A DNA stretch of 64,000 bases from an uncultured Alphaproteobacteria bacterium (lineage in GTDB: Bacteria; Pseudomonadota; Alphaproteobacteria; Micropepsales; Micropepsaceae): positions 1 through 64,000 of the forward strand of contig CAIUCH010000057.1 of the NCBI GenBank assembly GCA_903897605.1. The letters run 5' to 3'. The notes beneath the pieces were generated by a model. It did no database searches and was not told the origin of the DNA. It worked only from the letters and a program-made list of their open reading frames with translations. How positions within the stretch are numbered: position 1 is the first letter of the stretch; the number at the start of each line of letters is the position of its first letter. This document shows positions 42,001 through 52,402 of this stretch, in pieces. The position numbers and the translations under genes were made by a program.

Positions 42001-44001
42001 TTACCTGCCCAGCTTCAGCACATTGTTGCCGCGATCCTTGTCCGGAATCACATGGTCGGGATCGATGGTGACCGACAGGATCGGCTGGGTGCTGTCGAGA
42101 CGGATCTGCGCCACCGATTTCTGGATCCAGGTTTCCGCCGGCAGCTGAACGCGCCGGCGCGTTGCATCCGCGAACACGATCTCCACCGTGGAAGGCATCA
42201 CCATGCGGTCCAGATTGGCGATGGTCACCACCGCGCCCTTGCTCCAGCCGTCCTTGGCGGGTTCCGCGCCTTGGGCCGCCAAATCCAAAGTCCAGTTGTT
42301 CATGTACCAGCCCCGCCAGAACCAGGAGAGATCCTCGCCGCCGGCGCTTTCCATGGCGCGGAAGAAGTCCGATGGGGTGGGATGCTTGAAGGACCAGTCG
42401 GCGATGTATTTGCGGAAGGTCCAGTCGAAGCGCTCCGGTCCCAGGATCTGCTCGCGCAATAGAACCAAGCCCAGCGCCGATTTGAAATAGCTGAGGGGGT
42501 GGCGGTATTTCTCGCTCACCTGATCGGAGCGGGTCAGCATGCCGGGCGCGTTGGGATCTTCCAGCAGCGGCAGAATCTCTTCCACCGGATTGCCCTTGTG
42601 CGGCGCATATTCGCCGTCGCGCTTGGGACCGAATTCCTTGAAATCGTCGGACTCGTAGATGTCGATGAAGGTATTAAAGCCTTCGTCCATCCATTGATCG
42701 CGCCGCTCGTTGGAACCCACCACCATCGGAAACCAGGTGTGGCCGATTTCATGCGCCGTGATCCAGAACAGCTGCGGCCCATGGTCCTTGTAGCTGTCGA
42801 AAGCGACGCCGGGATATTCCATGCCGTCGATCGGTCCGCCCAGGCTCGAGGCCACCGGCCAGGGATAGACCGACCAGCGGCGCGAGAAATTCTCCACCGC
42901 ATGTTTGAGATATTCGGTCGAACGGTCCCAGCCGGTGGGGCCAACGCCTTCCACCGGATAGACCGACTGGGCCAGCGCGGTCTTGCCGCCCGGCAGGTTC
43001 ATCCGTGCCGCGTCCCAAATGAAAGCGCGGCTGGCGCTGACCGCGACATCGCGGGTGTTGGCCATGTGGAAACGCCAAGTCAAGGTGCCGCTCTGCTTGG
43101 GGCGGCTCATGGGATCGCCCACCTCGCCGGCCGGGCGGATCATCACGGTCTTGTCACTGGCGCGGGCGGCGGCCAGCCTTGTGCGTTCGGCCGCGGTCAG
43201 CACGTCTTGTGGATTCATCAGTTCGCCCGAGCCCGCCACCAGCACATCCCACGGCACCGTCAGGGCGTAATCGAAATCGCCATATTCGAGATAAAATTCC
43301 GACGCCAGATAGGGCAGCGTGTCCCAGCCGCGCAGATCGTCATAGACCGCCATGCGCGGATACCATTGGGCGAGGTCGAAGATCTCGCCATTCTTGGTGG
43401 AGGAATGGCCGGTGCGTCCGGAACTGCCGGCCGGAACCGTATAATGATAGCGGATATGGAGCTTGACCTGGCCGCCATGCCCCTTCACCGCGCCGGGCAG
43501 GCGCACTTGCATGCGAGTGTCCGAAACGACGCTGTCGGCTTTTTCGGCCTGGCTGCCTTCGCCGACCTCGACCGCATCCAGCACAAAACCATCGGTGGTC
43601 TGGGCGACCGCGCGGCGCGAAAGGCCGGTGGAGTAGCGCGAGCGGGCATCGGCGCGATAGGTGTTCTCGTCCAGCTGCACCCACAGCGCGGTGAGCGCGG
43701 TGGGACTGTTGTTGGTGTAGGTGATGGTCTCGTCGCCGCTTAAGGTCGCGGCGGCGGTATCGAGATTGGCATCGATCTTGTAGTCGGCGCGGTTCTGCCA
43801 ATAGTCGGGGCCCGGCGCGCCATCGGCGCCGCGATAGCTGTTCACCGGCGTCGGCAGGCGCAACGGCGCGAAAGCCCGGCGTGGGTCATAAATCCCGGGC
43901 GCCTTGGCCGCATCCGTCTGCGCCGGTGGTTTGTCGCAACCCGTCAGCGAGAATAACGACAGCGCCAAAGCGCCGAACACAGTACCGCGCGTCATCGACA
44001 T
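42001..44001 (-). CDS. M1-family metallopeptidase
   Basis: ITAHEIGHTWFPMVVGSNERRDQWMDEGFNTF (HExxH...E zinc site). Confidence 0.9.
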   Translation of the reverse strand: MSMTRGTVFGALALSLFSLTGCDKPPAQTDAAKAPGIYDPRRAFAPLRLPTPVNSYRGADGAPGPDYWQNRADYKIDANLDTAAATLSGDETITYTNNSPTALTALWVQLDENTYRADARSRYSTGLSRRAVAQTTDGFVLDAVEVGEGSQAEKADSVVSDTRMQVRLPGAVKGHGGQVKLHIRYHYTVPAGSSGRTGHSSTKNGEIFDLAQWYPRMAVYDDLRGWDTLPYLASEFYLEYGDFDYALTVPWDVLVAGSGELMNPQDVLTAAERTRLAAARASDKTVMIRPAGEVGDPMSRPKQSGTLTWRFHMANTRDVAVSASRAFIWDAARMNLPGGKTALAQSVYPVEGVGPTGWDRSTEYLKHAVENFSRRWSVYPWPVASSLGGPIDGMEYPGVAFDSYKDHGPQLFWITAHEIGHTWFPMVVGSNERRDQWMDEGFNTFIDIYESDDFKEFGPKRDGEYAPHKGNPVEEILPLLEDPNAPGMLTRSDQVSEKYRHPLSYFKSALGLVLLREQILGPERFDWTFRKYIADWSFKHPTPSDFFRAMESAGGEDLSWFWRGWYMNNWTLDLAAQGAEPAKDGWSKGAVVTIANLDRMVMPSTVEIVFADATRRRVQLPAETWIQKSVAQIRLDSTQPILSVTIDPDHVIPDKDRGNNVLKLGR

Positions 44002-44049
44002 GCCAGCCCGCCCAACCCGTTCGCCACCGGGCGATGATGTGGCATTTTC

Positions 44050-45249
44050 CTAGAGAGTGGAAGGGTTCGCGGCCGGGCGGCGAAGGGCGAATTGGGTCAC
44101 CAGGAAGGCGGCGGCGGCGCAGGCGGCGATCCCGAATGTCATCGGCTTCGGCGACCCGTCGGCGAAGAGGCCCGCCAGCGCCATGATCGCCGAACCGATA
44201 ATCATCTGCAGCGAACCCATCAGGGCCGAGGCGGTGCCGGCAATGGCGCCATGATGCTCCAACGACAGGACGGCGGTGGCGGGAATCACCAGGCCCAGAA
44301 AGCCATAGCCGATGAAGAGCGGCGCCATCAGGGCCAACAGATTGTCCACGCCCATCGCGAACAACCCCGCCAGACTGAGCATCGCCAGCGCAAAGCAGCA
44401 TGCGGCTGCCCGCACCACCCGCGGCAGGCCAAATCGCTGGGTCAAGGTGCCGGTGAGTTGGCTGAAGCCGAAGAAGGACGCCGCGTTCAGGGCAAAGCAG
44501 AGACTGAACAGCTTGGGCGTCAGGCCATAATGATTGATCAGCACGAAGGAGGCGCTGCCCAGATAAACGAAAAAGGACGAAATCCCCAACGCGCCCACCA
44601 AGGTCAGGCCCAGGAATTCACCATCGCGCAACAGAAGGCCATAAGCGCTGAAGGCGCTGCGCCAGGAGCTTTCGCCGCGCTGTTCCGCTGGCCTGGTTTC
44701 CTTCAACTGTGTCGCGGTCAGGATGAAGGCAATGATGGCGGCGATGGTGAGGACCGCGAATACGCCGCGCCAGCCAAAGGCCGCAATCACGAAGCTGCCG
44801 GTCAAGGGCGCCAGGATGGGCGAGATGCTGACCGTCAGCATCAGCAACGACATCAGCCGCGTGGCGTCATGACCGGTGTGCAGGTCGCGCACGATGGCGC
44901 GGGGGATCACCATGCCGGCGCAGGCGCCGAAGGCCTGGAGCACCCGGAATGCGATCAGGATCGTGACGTTGGGCGCCAGGGCGCAGCCGATGCTGCCGAT
45001 GGTGAAGATTGCAAGGCCGCCATAGATCGGCAGCTTGCGTCCCACGATATCACTCAAGGGGCCATAGAAAAGCTGGCAGATGCCGATGACAATGATGAAC
45101 GCCATCAGGCTCATCTGTACCGCGCCCGGCGTGGCCTCGAGGCTTTTGCCCATCGATGGCAAGGCGGGCAGATACATGTCGACGGCGAACGGCCCGACCG
45201 CGGTGATCAGGCCAAGCACGATTGCCATGCGCAGGAAGCGGCGTGTCAC
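44050..45249 (-). CDS. Bcr/CflA-type multidrug efflux MFS transporter
   Basis: AVDMYLPALPSMGKSLEATPGAVQMSLMAFIIVIGICQLFYGPLSDIVGRKLPIYGGL. Confidence 0.9.
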   Translation of the reverse strand: MTRRFLRMAIVLGLITAVGPFAVDMYLPALPSMGKSLEATPGAVQMSLMAFIIVIGICQLFYGPLSDIVGRKLPIYGGLAIFTIGSIGCALAPNVTILIAFRVLQAFGACAGMVIPRAIVRDLHTGHDATRLMSLLMLTVSISPILAPLTGSFVIAAFGWRGVFAVLTIAAIIAFILTATQLKETRPAEQRGESSWRSAFSAYGLLLRDGEFLGLTLVGALGISSFFVYLGSASFVLINHYGLTPKLFSLCFALNAASFFGFSQLTGTLTQRFGLPRVVRAAACCFALAMLSLAGLFAMGVDNLLALMAPLFIGYGFLGLVIPATAVLSLEHHGAIAGTASALMGSLQMIIGSAIMALAGLFADGSPKPMTFGIAACAAAAFLVTQFALRRPAANPSTL

Positions 45250-45405
45250 GGGACCATCCGACTTTGTTTGAGGCCGTCTCTGTTGAGGGCGAGGTTTATG
45301 CCATCAGTGTTTCGGCGCCGCCAGCGTGAAATCGGTATGGTGTCGGTGATTGTCTGGCGCGGCACGCAACTTGACTTGATAGGTTGAAATCAACATAATT
45401 GCCGG

Positions 45406-45849
45406 ATGGCCGAGATTCCCTTTGAGACAACTTTGCATGTGCGCGACACTTGCCTGTGCCTGGCGACCCAGCGGGCGGCCCGGGCGTTGGCGCGCCGCTT
45501 CGACGATGCCTTCCGGCCGCTCAGTCTCACCAATGGGCAATTCTCGCTGCTGATGGCGCTGAACCGGCCCAAGCCGCCCAGTATCGCGCCGCTGGCGGAA
45601 TTCCTGGCGATGGACCGCACCACGCTCACCGCGGCGCTGAAGCCGCTGGAGCGGCGGGGGCTGATCAGCGTGGCTGTCGATCCGGACGACCGGCGCGGCC
45701 GCCTGCTGCGCCTCACTGCCAAGGGACGCGGGCTGCTGGCCCGGGCGCTGCCGATCTGGAAGGAGCATCACGCCCTTCTGGAACAGCAGACCGGACCGAT
45801 CGTGCCCTTGCACAGCGGCTTGGCGATGCTGGCGCGCATCGCGTCCTGA
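45406..45849 (+). CDS. MarR-family transcriptional regulator
   Basis: PLAEFLAMDRTTLTAALKPLERRGLISVAVDPDDRRGRLLRLTAKG; divergent from the Bcr/CflA gene. Confidence 0.9.
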   Translation: MAEIPFETTLHVRDTCLCLATQRAARALARRFDDAFRPLSLTNGQFSLLMALNRPKPPSIAPLAEFLAMDRTTLTAALKPLERRGLISVAVDPDDRRGRLLRLTAKGRGLLARALPIWKEHHALLEQQTGPIVPLHSGLAMLARIAS

Positions 45850-46010
45850 TCACCACCTTTCGCGGCTCGAACAATGTCTGCTCGGCCTTGGATTGGAATC
45901 TGAAAGTCAGCGCCGGCCTCAACAGCACGGTCGAGCCCTGCATCGTGAAGACCATGACGGAACTGACCGCAGCCGAAGTCGCGGCGCTTGCGGCCAAGGC
46001 CTGGCCCTGA
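45849..46010 (+). pseudogene. orphan C-terminal coding-like remnant
   Basis: Open frame ITTFRGSNNVCSALDWNLKVSAGLNSTVEPCIVKTMTELTAAEVAALAAKAWP* with GC-rich third positions and no start or N-terminus of its own. Confidence 0.3.
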
Positions 46011-46023
46011 AAGCCGGTGACGG

Positions 46024-47472
46024 CTATTGGCTGGTCGGCGCCTCGGCAGGCGGCGTGACCGGCGAGCCGCCCAGCGCAAGGTAAAGCTGCGCCGTGTCCA
46101 TCAGGCGCTGGGCACTGGCGCGGGCCAGGCCCAGTTGGGCTTGTGCATTGCGGCGCTGGGCATCGATCACATCCAGAATGCCGGAATTGCCCGCCGCATA
46201 GCTGCGCCGCGCCAGATCGAGCGCTTGCGCCGCCGTGTCGGCCGCGGCGGTCTCGGCGCGCACCCGGTCGGCATCATTCGTCAAAGCCTGAAGCCGGTCG
46301 CCGACATCGCCGAAGGCGATCAGGATGGTCTGGCGATAAATCGCCAGCGCCGCCTTGTAATTGTCGATCGCGGCGCGGCGCTCGGCGCTGAGACGGCCGC
46401 CGTTGAAGATCGGCTGGGAGATATTGGCGGCCAGGGCATAGGCGTTGGCGATACTGTTGAACAATCCGCCCGGGGTCAGCGCCTGTTGCGTCACCGTCGC
46501 GGTGAGATTGATGTTGGGATAGAGATTGGCGGTGGCGACGCCGATCGCGGCGCTGGCGGCATGAAGCTGCGATTCAGCGGCGCGGATATCGGGCCGGCGA
46601 TGCACCAGTTCCGACGGCAAGCTGACCGGCAATTCGGCGGGCAGCGTGAAATCGCCGAGGTTGAAATCCGGTGCGTTCCATTCCGCAGGCGCTTTGCCGA
46701 CAAGAATGGCCAGCGCATGGCGCGCCACCGCTTCCTGCTGGTTCAGGTCCGGCAATAGCGCCCGGTCTTCCGCCTGCTGGCTTTGCGCGCTCACCAGCTG
46801 GACCCGGGTTCCCGATCCCGCCGTCATCGCCGACTGCACCAGGCCGACATTGCGCTCGTCATCGGCGATGATGCCATTCAAAGTCACGATCTGGGCCCGT
46901 GCCGCGGCCAGCGCCAGCGCTTCGGCGGCGACATGGGCGGTCAGCGATTGGTAGGCGGCGTCGAGCTCGAAGCCTTGATACTCCAGTAACGCCTTGCGTT
47001 CCTCGACGGTGCGTTTCTCGCCGCCGAACAGATCGAGCGGAAAACTCACCGTGGGCCCCACGACATAGGCGACGAAAGGCGGAATCGTGAAATTCAATGG
47101 GCCGAACAGGGAGCGGCCATATTTCTGATAGGCGGCGCTGCCGCCCAATGATACCTGCGGCAGCAAAGCGCCTTCGGCGGCGTTTACTTGTTCCTCGGCT
47201 TCGGCCATGCGCTGGCGCGCCGCTTCGACGTCCTGGTTGCCGGACAAGGCTTGCTTGATCACGCCGTCCAGTGCGGGCGATTTGAACCCCGCCCACCAAT
47301 CGCCTTCAATCCTTTGGCCCAGCGCCACGCGCTGATCGTCGGGCGGCCCGGCATCACCCTTGGCGGCATAGCTGGTTATCGCGGGTGGTGCGGGGGTCTG
47401 GAAGTCTGGACCGACAGTGCAGGCGGAAACCAGCAGGGCCGAGAGCAACGAGAAAGCTGCGCGTTTCATCAA
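46024..47472 (-). CDS. NodT-family outer-membrane efflux lipoprotein
   Basis: LVSACTVGPDFQTPAPPA lipobox; VHRRPDIRAAESQLHAASAAIGVATANLYPNI. Confidence 0.92.
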   Translation of the reverse strand: MMKRAAFSLLSALLVSACTVGPDFQTPAPPAITSYAAKGDAGPPDDQRVALGQRIEGDWWAGFKSPALDGVIKQALSGNQDVEAARQRMAEAEEQVNAAEGALLPQVSLGGSAAYQKYGRSLFGPLNFTIPPFVAYVVGPTVSFPLDLFGGEKRTVEERKALLEYQGFELDAAYQSLTAHVAAEALALAAARAQIVTLNGIIADDERNVGLVQSAMTAGSGTRVQLVSAQSQQAEDRALLPDLNQQEAVARHALAILVGKAPAEWNAPDFNLGDFTLPAELPVSLPSELVHRRPDIRAAESQLHAASAAIGVATANLYPNINLTATVTQQALTPGGLFNSIANAYALAANISQPIFNGGRLSAERRAAIDNYKAALAIYRQTILIAFGDVGDRLQALTNDADRVRAETAAADTAAQALDLARRSYAAGNSGILDVIDAQRRNAQAQLGLARASAQRLMDTAQLYLALGGSPVTPPAEAPTSQ

Positions 47473-49079
47473 TCCAGCACCGCATGGCCGCCGCCGGCCG
47501 GCCGCGTTCTTTTGATCAGGAACAGGAAAGGAATGGTCGCCAGGGTCAGCACCATCATCAGCTGGAAATCGTCGATATAGGCCATCATCGCCGCCTGGTT
47601 GGTGATGGCGCCGTTCAGTCCGATCAGGCCCGGCACCGAGCCCAGGTTGAAATGCGCGGCGGCAGCGGCCTGGTTGCCCGCCGCGTTATAGCGGGTGATG
47701 TTTTCGGCCAGCGAGGCATGCAGTTTCTGGGTGTTCTGGGTGAGAAGGAAGAATACCACGGAAATGCCGATCGAGCTGCCGACATTACGCAGCAGGTTGA
47801 AGAAGGAGGTACCTTCATTGCGCAGATTGGCGGGCAGGGTGGTGAAGGCGACCGCCGACAGCGGCACCCAGACTAGGCCCACGCCGAAGCCTTGCAGGAT
47901 GCCCGAGATGATGATCGGCCAGCTGTTCATCAGCAGCGAGAATTGCGTCATCTGCCATAGCGAAAAGGCGGTCAGCGCCAGGCCGAAAGCGATGATCAGG
48001 CGCGGGTCGATGCGCGACACCAGCCGGCCCACCACGATCATGGCGATCATGGTGCCGGCGCCGCGCGGTGCCGTCACCAGGCCTGTCAGCACCACCGGAT
48101 ATTGCATCTGGTTCTGCAGCAGGGGCGGCACCAGCGCCAGGGTCGCAAACAAGACCACGCCGATCACGAAGATGAAGATGTTTGAAGCGACGAAGTTGCG
48201 GTCCTGAAACAAATGCGGATTAAGGAATGGTTTGGGGCTGGTAAAGGTGTGCACCAGGAACAGATAGAAGGCGATACCGGCAACGATCGCCTCGATCATG
48301 ATTTCAGTTGAGGAGAACCAGTCCAAGAGCTGACCCCGGTCCAGCATCAGCTGCAGCGCGGTGATGAAGACGCTAAGACTGATGAAGCCGAAAAAATCGA
48401 ACCGCGATCCTTGCGCGTTGCGGTTTTCCGGCAAGGTGAAATAGAGGCCGATAAAGGCGAGAATGCCGATCGGCAGGTTGATGTAGAACACCCAGCGCCA
48501 AGTGTAATTCTCGGTCAGCCAGCCGCCCAGCGCCGGGCCCAGGATCGGGCCCATGGTGACGCCGATGCCCCAGATCGCCATGGCGCGGCCAAAATCCTTG
48601 GGCGGATTGATGTCGAACAAAACCGCCTGGGACAACGGCACCAGAGCTGCGCCGCCGACGCCTTGCAAGAAGCGGAACAGCACGATTTGCGGCAGGGATA
48701 CCGCCAGCCCGCACAAGGCCGATGCGACCGTGAAAATGAAAACCGAAATAAGGAAGACGCGGCGGCGGCCAAATTGACCGGCCAGCCAGCCGGTCAGGGG
48801 AATGGTGATGGCGGCGGCGACGATATAGGAGGTCAGCACCCAACCCATCTCGTCCTGGGTGGCCGACAGAGTGCCTTGCATGCGCGGCAAGGCGACGTTG
48901 GCGATGGTGGTGTCCAGCGCCTGCATGATGGTTGCCGCCATCACCGAAAGAGTAATGAGGCCGTGAAAGCGCACCCGTCCACCAGCCACGGGCTGCGGTG
49001 GCTGCGGCGCGATGGTCGCGCCCTGGCCCGCGACTTCCGCCGCTTCTTCGAATCCGTCTTCTGCGGTTATGTCGGCCAT
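47469..49079 (-). CDS. EmrB/QacA-type (DHA2) MFS drug transporter
   Basis: IMQALDTTIANVALPRMQGTL, WVLTSYIVAAAITIPLTGWLAGQFGRRRVF. Confidence 0.93.
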   Translation of the reverse strand: MADITAEDGFEEAAEVAGQGATIAPQPPQPVAGGRVRFHGLITLSVMAATIMQALDTTIANVALPRMQGTLSATQDEMGWVLTSYIVAAAITIPLTGWLAGQFGRRRVFLISVFIFTVASALCGLAVSLPQIVLFRFLQGVGGAALVPLSQAVLFDINPPKDFGRAMAIWGIGVTMGPILGPALGGWLTENYTWRWVFYINLPIGILAFIGLYFTLPENRNAQGSRFDFFGFISLSVFITALQLMLDRGQLLDWFSSTEIMIEAIVAGIAFYLFLVHTFTSPKPFLNPHLFQDRNFVASNIFIFVIGVVLFATLALVPPLLQNQMQYPVVLTGLVTAPRGAGTMIAMIVVGRLVSRIDPRLIIAFGLALTAFSLWQMTQFSLLMNSWPIIISGILQGFGVGLVWVPLSAVAFTTLPANLRNEGTSFFNLLRNVGSSIGISVVFFLLTQNTQKLHASLAENITRYNAAGNQAAAAAHFNLGSVPGLIGLNGAITNQAAMMAYIDDFQLMMVLTLATIPFLFLIKRTRPAGGGHAVLD

Positions 49080-49085
49080 TCGCCT

Positions 49086-50144
49086 CTAGTTCCAGAAGGC
49101 CAGCGAGCGGTGATGCTCGGTGTCCACTTCCGCGTTCACGCTCATTCCCGCGGCGAGCGGCACGCCGCCATTATCGTCAATCGAAAGCCGCACCGGCAGG
49201 CGCTGCACCACCTTCACCCAGTTGCCGGACGAGTTCTCCGGCGGCAGCAGCGAGAAGCTCGATCCCGTGCCTGGGCTGGTCGATAGCACCGTGCCGGTGA
49301 ATTTCTTGCCCGGATAGGCGTCGAGGGAGAAGGTCGCGTGCTGGCCCGGCCGCATATAGGTGAGGTCGGTTTCCTTGAAATTGGCTTCCACCCAGATGTC
49401 GCGGTCACTCATCAGGGCGAACAGGGGGGTGGCCATGTTGATATGGTCGCCGATCTGGATCTGGTCGACCTTGGCGACCACGCCGTCCATCGGCGCGTGC
49501 ACCACGGTGAAGGACAGATCGAGCAGAGCGCGGTCGAGCGCCGCTTGCGCCTGGCGCACCAAGGGCAGATCCGCCGGCGCACCATCGGCATTGCCACCCA
49601 GATCGGCCAGGGCGCTGGCGGTCTGCTGCTGGGCCGCCGCCAATTGCTGTTCGGCGGACTGAAAACCGGTCTTGGCCTGGTCGAGCTGGGCGCGCGAGGA
49701 AATGCCCTGCGATTGAAGTTCGGTCTGGCGGCCGGATTCGCGCTGCTGGAAGGCCAGATTGTTGCGCGCCGCCGCCTCGTCGGCCTGCCGCTGGCGGTAG
49801 GCCGCCTTGAGGGCGGGAACCTTGATCATGGCCGCGGCGAGCTGCGCTCTGGCGTCGGCCACCGCGATATTGAACCGGGGTGTGTCGAGACGGAACAGCA
49901 CATCGCCTTTATGGACATGCTGGTTGTCGCGCACGTCAATTTCCACGATCTTGCCGGAAACTTCGGTGCTGATGTCCGCCCGCGCCGCCTGCACATAGGC
50001 GTCATCGGTCGAAACATAACGCCCGCCTGTCAGATAGAAGAACGCGATTACCACCAGCACGAGCACTGGCCCGCCGACCAGAAGGGCGCGGCGATTGCGC
50101 CCGATCCAGCCCTTGGTTTGCAGGTCGGTACTGGTGTTCGCCAT
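49086..50144 (-). CDS. EmrA/HlyD-type membrane fusion protein
   Basis: Single TM, YVSTDDAYVQAARADISTEVSGKIVEIDVRDNQHVHKGDVLFRLD. Confidence 0.92.
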   Translation of the reverse strand: MANTSTDLQTKGWIGRNRRALLVGGPVLVLVVIAFFYLTGGRYVSTDDAYVQAARADISTEVSGKIVEIDVRDNQHVHKGDVLFRLDTPRFNIAVADARAQLAAAMIKVPALKAAYRQRQADEAAARNNLAFQQRESGRQTELQSQGISSRAQLDQAKTGFQSAEQQLAAAQQQTASALADLGGNADGAPADLPLVRQAQAALDRALLDLSFTVVHAPMDGVVAKVDQIQIGDHINMATPLFALMSDRDIWVEANFKETDLTYMRPGQHATFSLDAYPGKKFTGTVLSTSPGTGSSFSLLPPENSSGNWVKVVQRLPVRLSIDDNGGVPLAAGMSVNAEVDTEHHRSLAFWN

Positions 50145-50308
50145 GAGAGTTCCGCAAGGATATCGCGCCAGCCATATAGCGGGTTGACGGGAAATCAACC
50201 AGCCCAGGCGGCGGATGGCAGATCAACGGGCTTTGATCGTTGACAACATCGCCCCGCCCATGCGTCGGCGCGCACGCCTTCGGCGTAAGCCGCCAGGGCA
50301 GCGGCCGA

Positions 50309-50805
50309 TCAGGCCTTGTTGCCGATGAAGAGTGTCTCTCCGGGAATAAGACCGAAGCGCACGACATCGGGACCTATCGGCGAGAATGTCTCCAACCGGA
50401 ATCCGGCATCGGCAAACTCTCCACGCACCGAAGCGCCGAAGCGGCGCCGGTGATTGGATTTGCCGAAATGCAAGCTCCTGTCCCTTGGACCTTGAATCTC
50501 CGGCGCTTCATAGTCACGGGACCATGCATCGACAATCGGGAACAGGGCCAGAAGCTTTCCGCCGGGTGCGAGAATCCGGTGCAGCTCTCTGAGGGCCTTG
50601 CGGTGATCCACATGCTCCAGCACGTGCGAACAAATGATCAGATCCCAGCTTGCGTCCGGCTGATCGATAGCTTCGATATTTAATTTAAGGTCGACGTCTC
50701 CGGCGTACAGATCGGCGGTGCGATAAAGACCGACCCGCGAGTTGACATAATCGCGCACGTTTGCTTCGGGCGCGAAATGGAGCAGGCGGCTCTCGCCGCT
50801 GGCGA
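50309..50805 (-). pseudogene. truncated SAM-dependent methyltransferase (class I), N-terminus missing
   Basis: Frame reads ...SGESRLLHFAPEANVRDYVNSRVGLYRTADLY...DLIICSHVLEHVDHRKALRELHRILAPGGKLLALFP...; enters directly from the sugar-transferase fragment. Confidence 0.65.
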
Positions 50806-50809
50806 AAAA

Positions 50810-51044
50810 GAATGGGACCTCGGGTCTCCGTCAGGATCGCCAGGGAGATCAACCCCAGAAACGGCGAAAGAATCAGGAAGCCAAGGCCGGCGCCAAGGAA
50901 ATCCACCAGGCGCTTGATTTTGGATTTGCGAATGCGAATCGCGCCGTCATAAAAAGAAGCGGGCGCGGACGAAATGCTGACGCCACTGAGTTCGTCCGCC
51001 GAACTATCGCCAGGCCAGTCGATCTGCTGAATTACTTCCGGCAT
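50810..51044 (-). pseudogene. truncated undecaprenyl-phosphate sugar transferase N-terminus
   Basis: RIRKSKIKRLVDFLGAGLGFLILSPFLGLISLAILTETRGPILFRQRR, after which family-typical sequence stops. Confidence 0.7.
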
Positions 51045-51496
51045 CCAAACCCCAACGGCCTGCTAATATTCTTGTCGAAACAAATCTTCCAAAAGACGGC
51101 GACACATTTACGGCGCTGCGAACTCATTTGCGCTTCGCAGGAAAATCACTGTCCTGCCACAACGCGAAATCCATACGGCGAAGATAGGCGATGCGATTCA
51201 AGATACATAGCCTCCCTGGAGCGAAAAAGTATTGGTTTTTATGTGGTTAACCATATTTTGGCCGGTGAAGGTTCCGTGAAGGAGACGAGGCCGATCGGTG
51301 CGGCCAGCGCAAGTTTGTGACGCGACAGGAACCGAGCGGAGTGCCGGCGCGGCGATGAAAAATTGCGCTGGCTCCAAACATTCCCTCCTCGAACAAAGCT
51401 TGCCAAATAGTTTGGGCAAATTGGGGCGCTTCGATGGCACATCGAAGATTTGCATTCTCCCGAGCAGAGGCAACGCCAGACGCGGCGAATGGTGCC

Positions 51497-52402
51497 CTAA
51501 ATTTTGCCGGACGGTCCGGAGCCCGCAACGGGACCGGCGGTGTCAGCCACGTCGATCAGATATTGGCCATAGCCGGTTTTCGAGAGTGCCATGCCCAATG
51601 CACGAACGGCCTGGCGATCGATGAAGCCCATCCGGTATGCGATTTCTTCGGGACAGCCGACCTTCAATCCCTGCCGGGCTTCGACCGTCCGCACGAATTC
51701 GCCGGCCTGGATCAAGGAATCATGGGTTCCGGTATCGAGCCAGGCATGACCCCGTCCCAGCAACTCCACCACCAGTTTCTTCTGCTCCAGATAAATATTG
51801 TTGAGGGCGGTAATTTCGAGCTCGCCGCGTGCGGAAGGCTTCAGGGTGCGGGCCAGTGTGGCGGCGTTTCCGTCATAAAAGTAAAGGCCGGTCACCGCAT
51901 AATTCGATTTCGGGTTCTTCGGCTTCTCCTCGATCGAGATCGCGCGGCCAAGAGCGTCGAATTCCACCACACCGTAACTTTGCGGATCCTTGACCCGATA
52001 GCCGAACACCATCGCGCCATCGGTCAGGCTTGCCGCCTTGCCGAGCTGCTCCGGCAGGCCGTGGCCGAAATAGAGATTGTCTCCCAGAATGAGCGCGCTG
52101 GGCTTAGCGCCGACAAAATCCTCGGCGATGATATAGGCCTGTGCCAGTCCCTCCGGTCTGGGTTGAATCGCATAAGACAATGTGATGCCCCATTTGGCGC
52201 CGTCGCCAAGCAACCGTTTGAACGCGGCCTGATCCTCCGGCGTCGTGATGATCAAGATCTCGCGTATGCCCGCCAGCATCAGGGTCGAAAGCGGATAATA
52301 GATCATCGGTTTGTCATAAACCGGCAGCAACTGTTTGCAGGTCGAGATCGTGATCGGATAAAGCCGTGTCCCCGAGCCGCCCGCCAGAATGATGCCTTTC
52401 AT
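51497..52402 (-). CDS. rfbA: glucose-1-phosphate thymidylyltransferase
   Basis: [57 protein letters not shown]. Confidence 0.97.
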   Translation of the reverse strand: MKGIILAGGSGTRLYPITISTCKQLLPVYDKPMIYYPLSTLMLAGIREILIITTPEDQAAFKRLLGDGAKWGITLSYAIQPRPEGLAQAYIIAEDFVGAKPSALILGDNLYFGHGLPEQLGKAASLTDGAMVFGYRVKDPQSYGVVEFDALGRAISIEEKPKNPKSNYAVTGLYFYDGNAATLARTLKPSARGELEITALNNIYLEQKKLVVELLGRGHAWLDTGTHDSLIQAGEFVRTVEARQGLKVGCPEEIAYRMGFIDRQAVRALGMALSKTGYGQYLIDVADTAGPVAGSGPSGKI

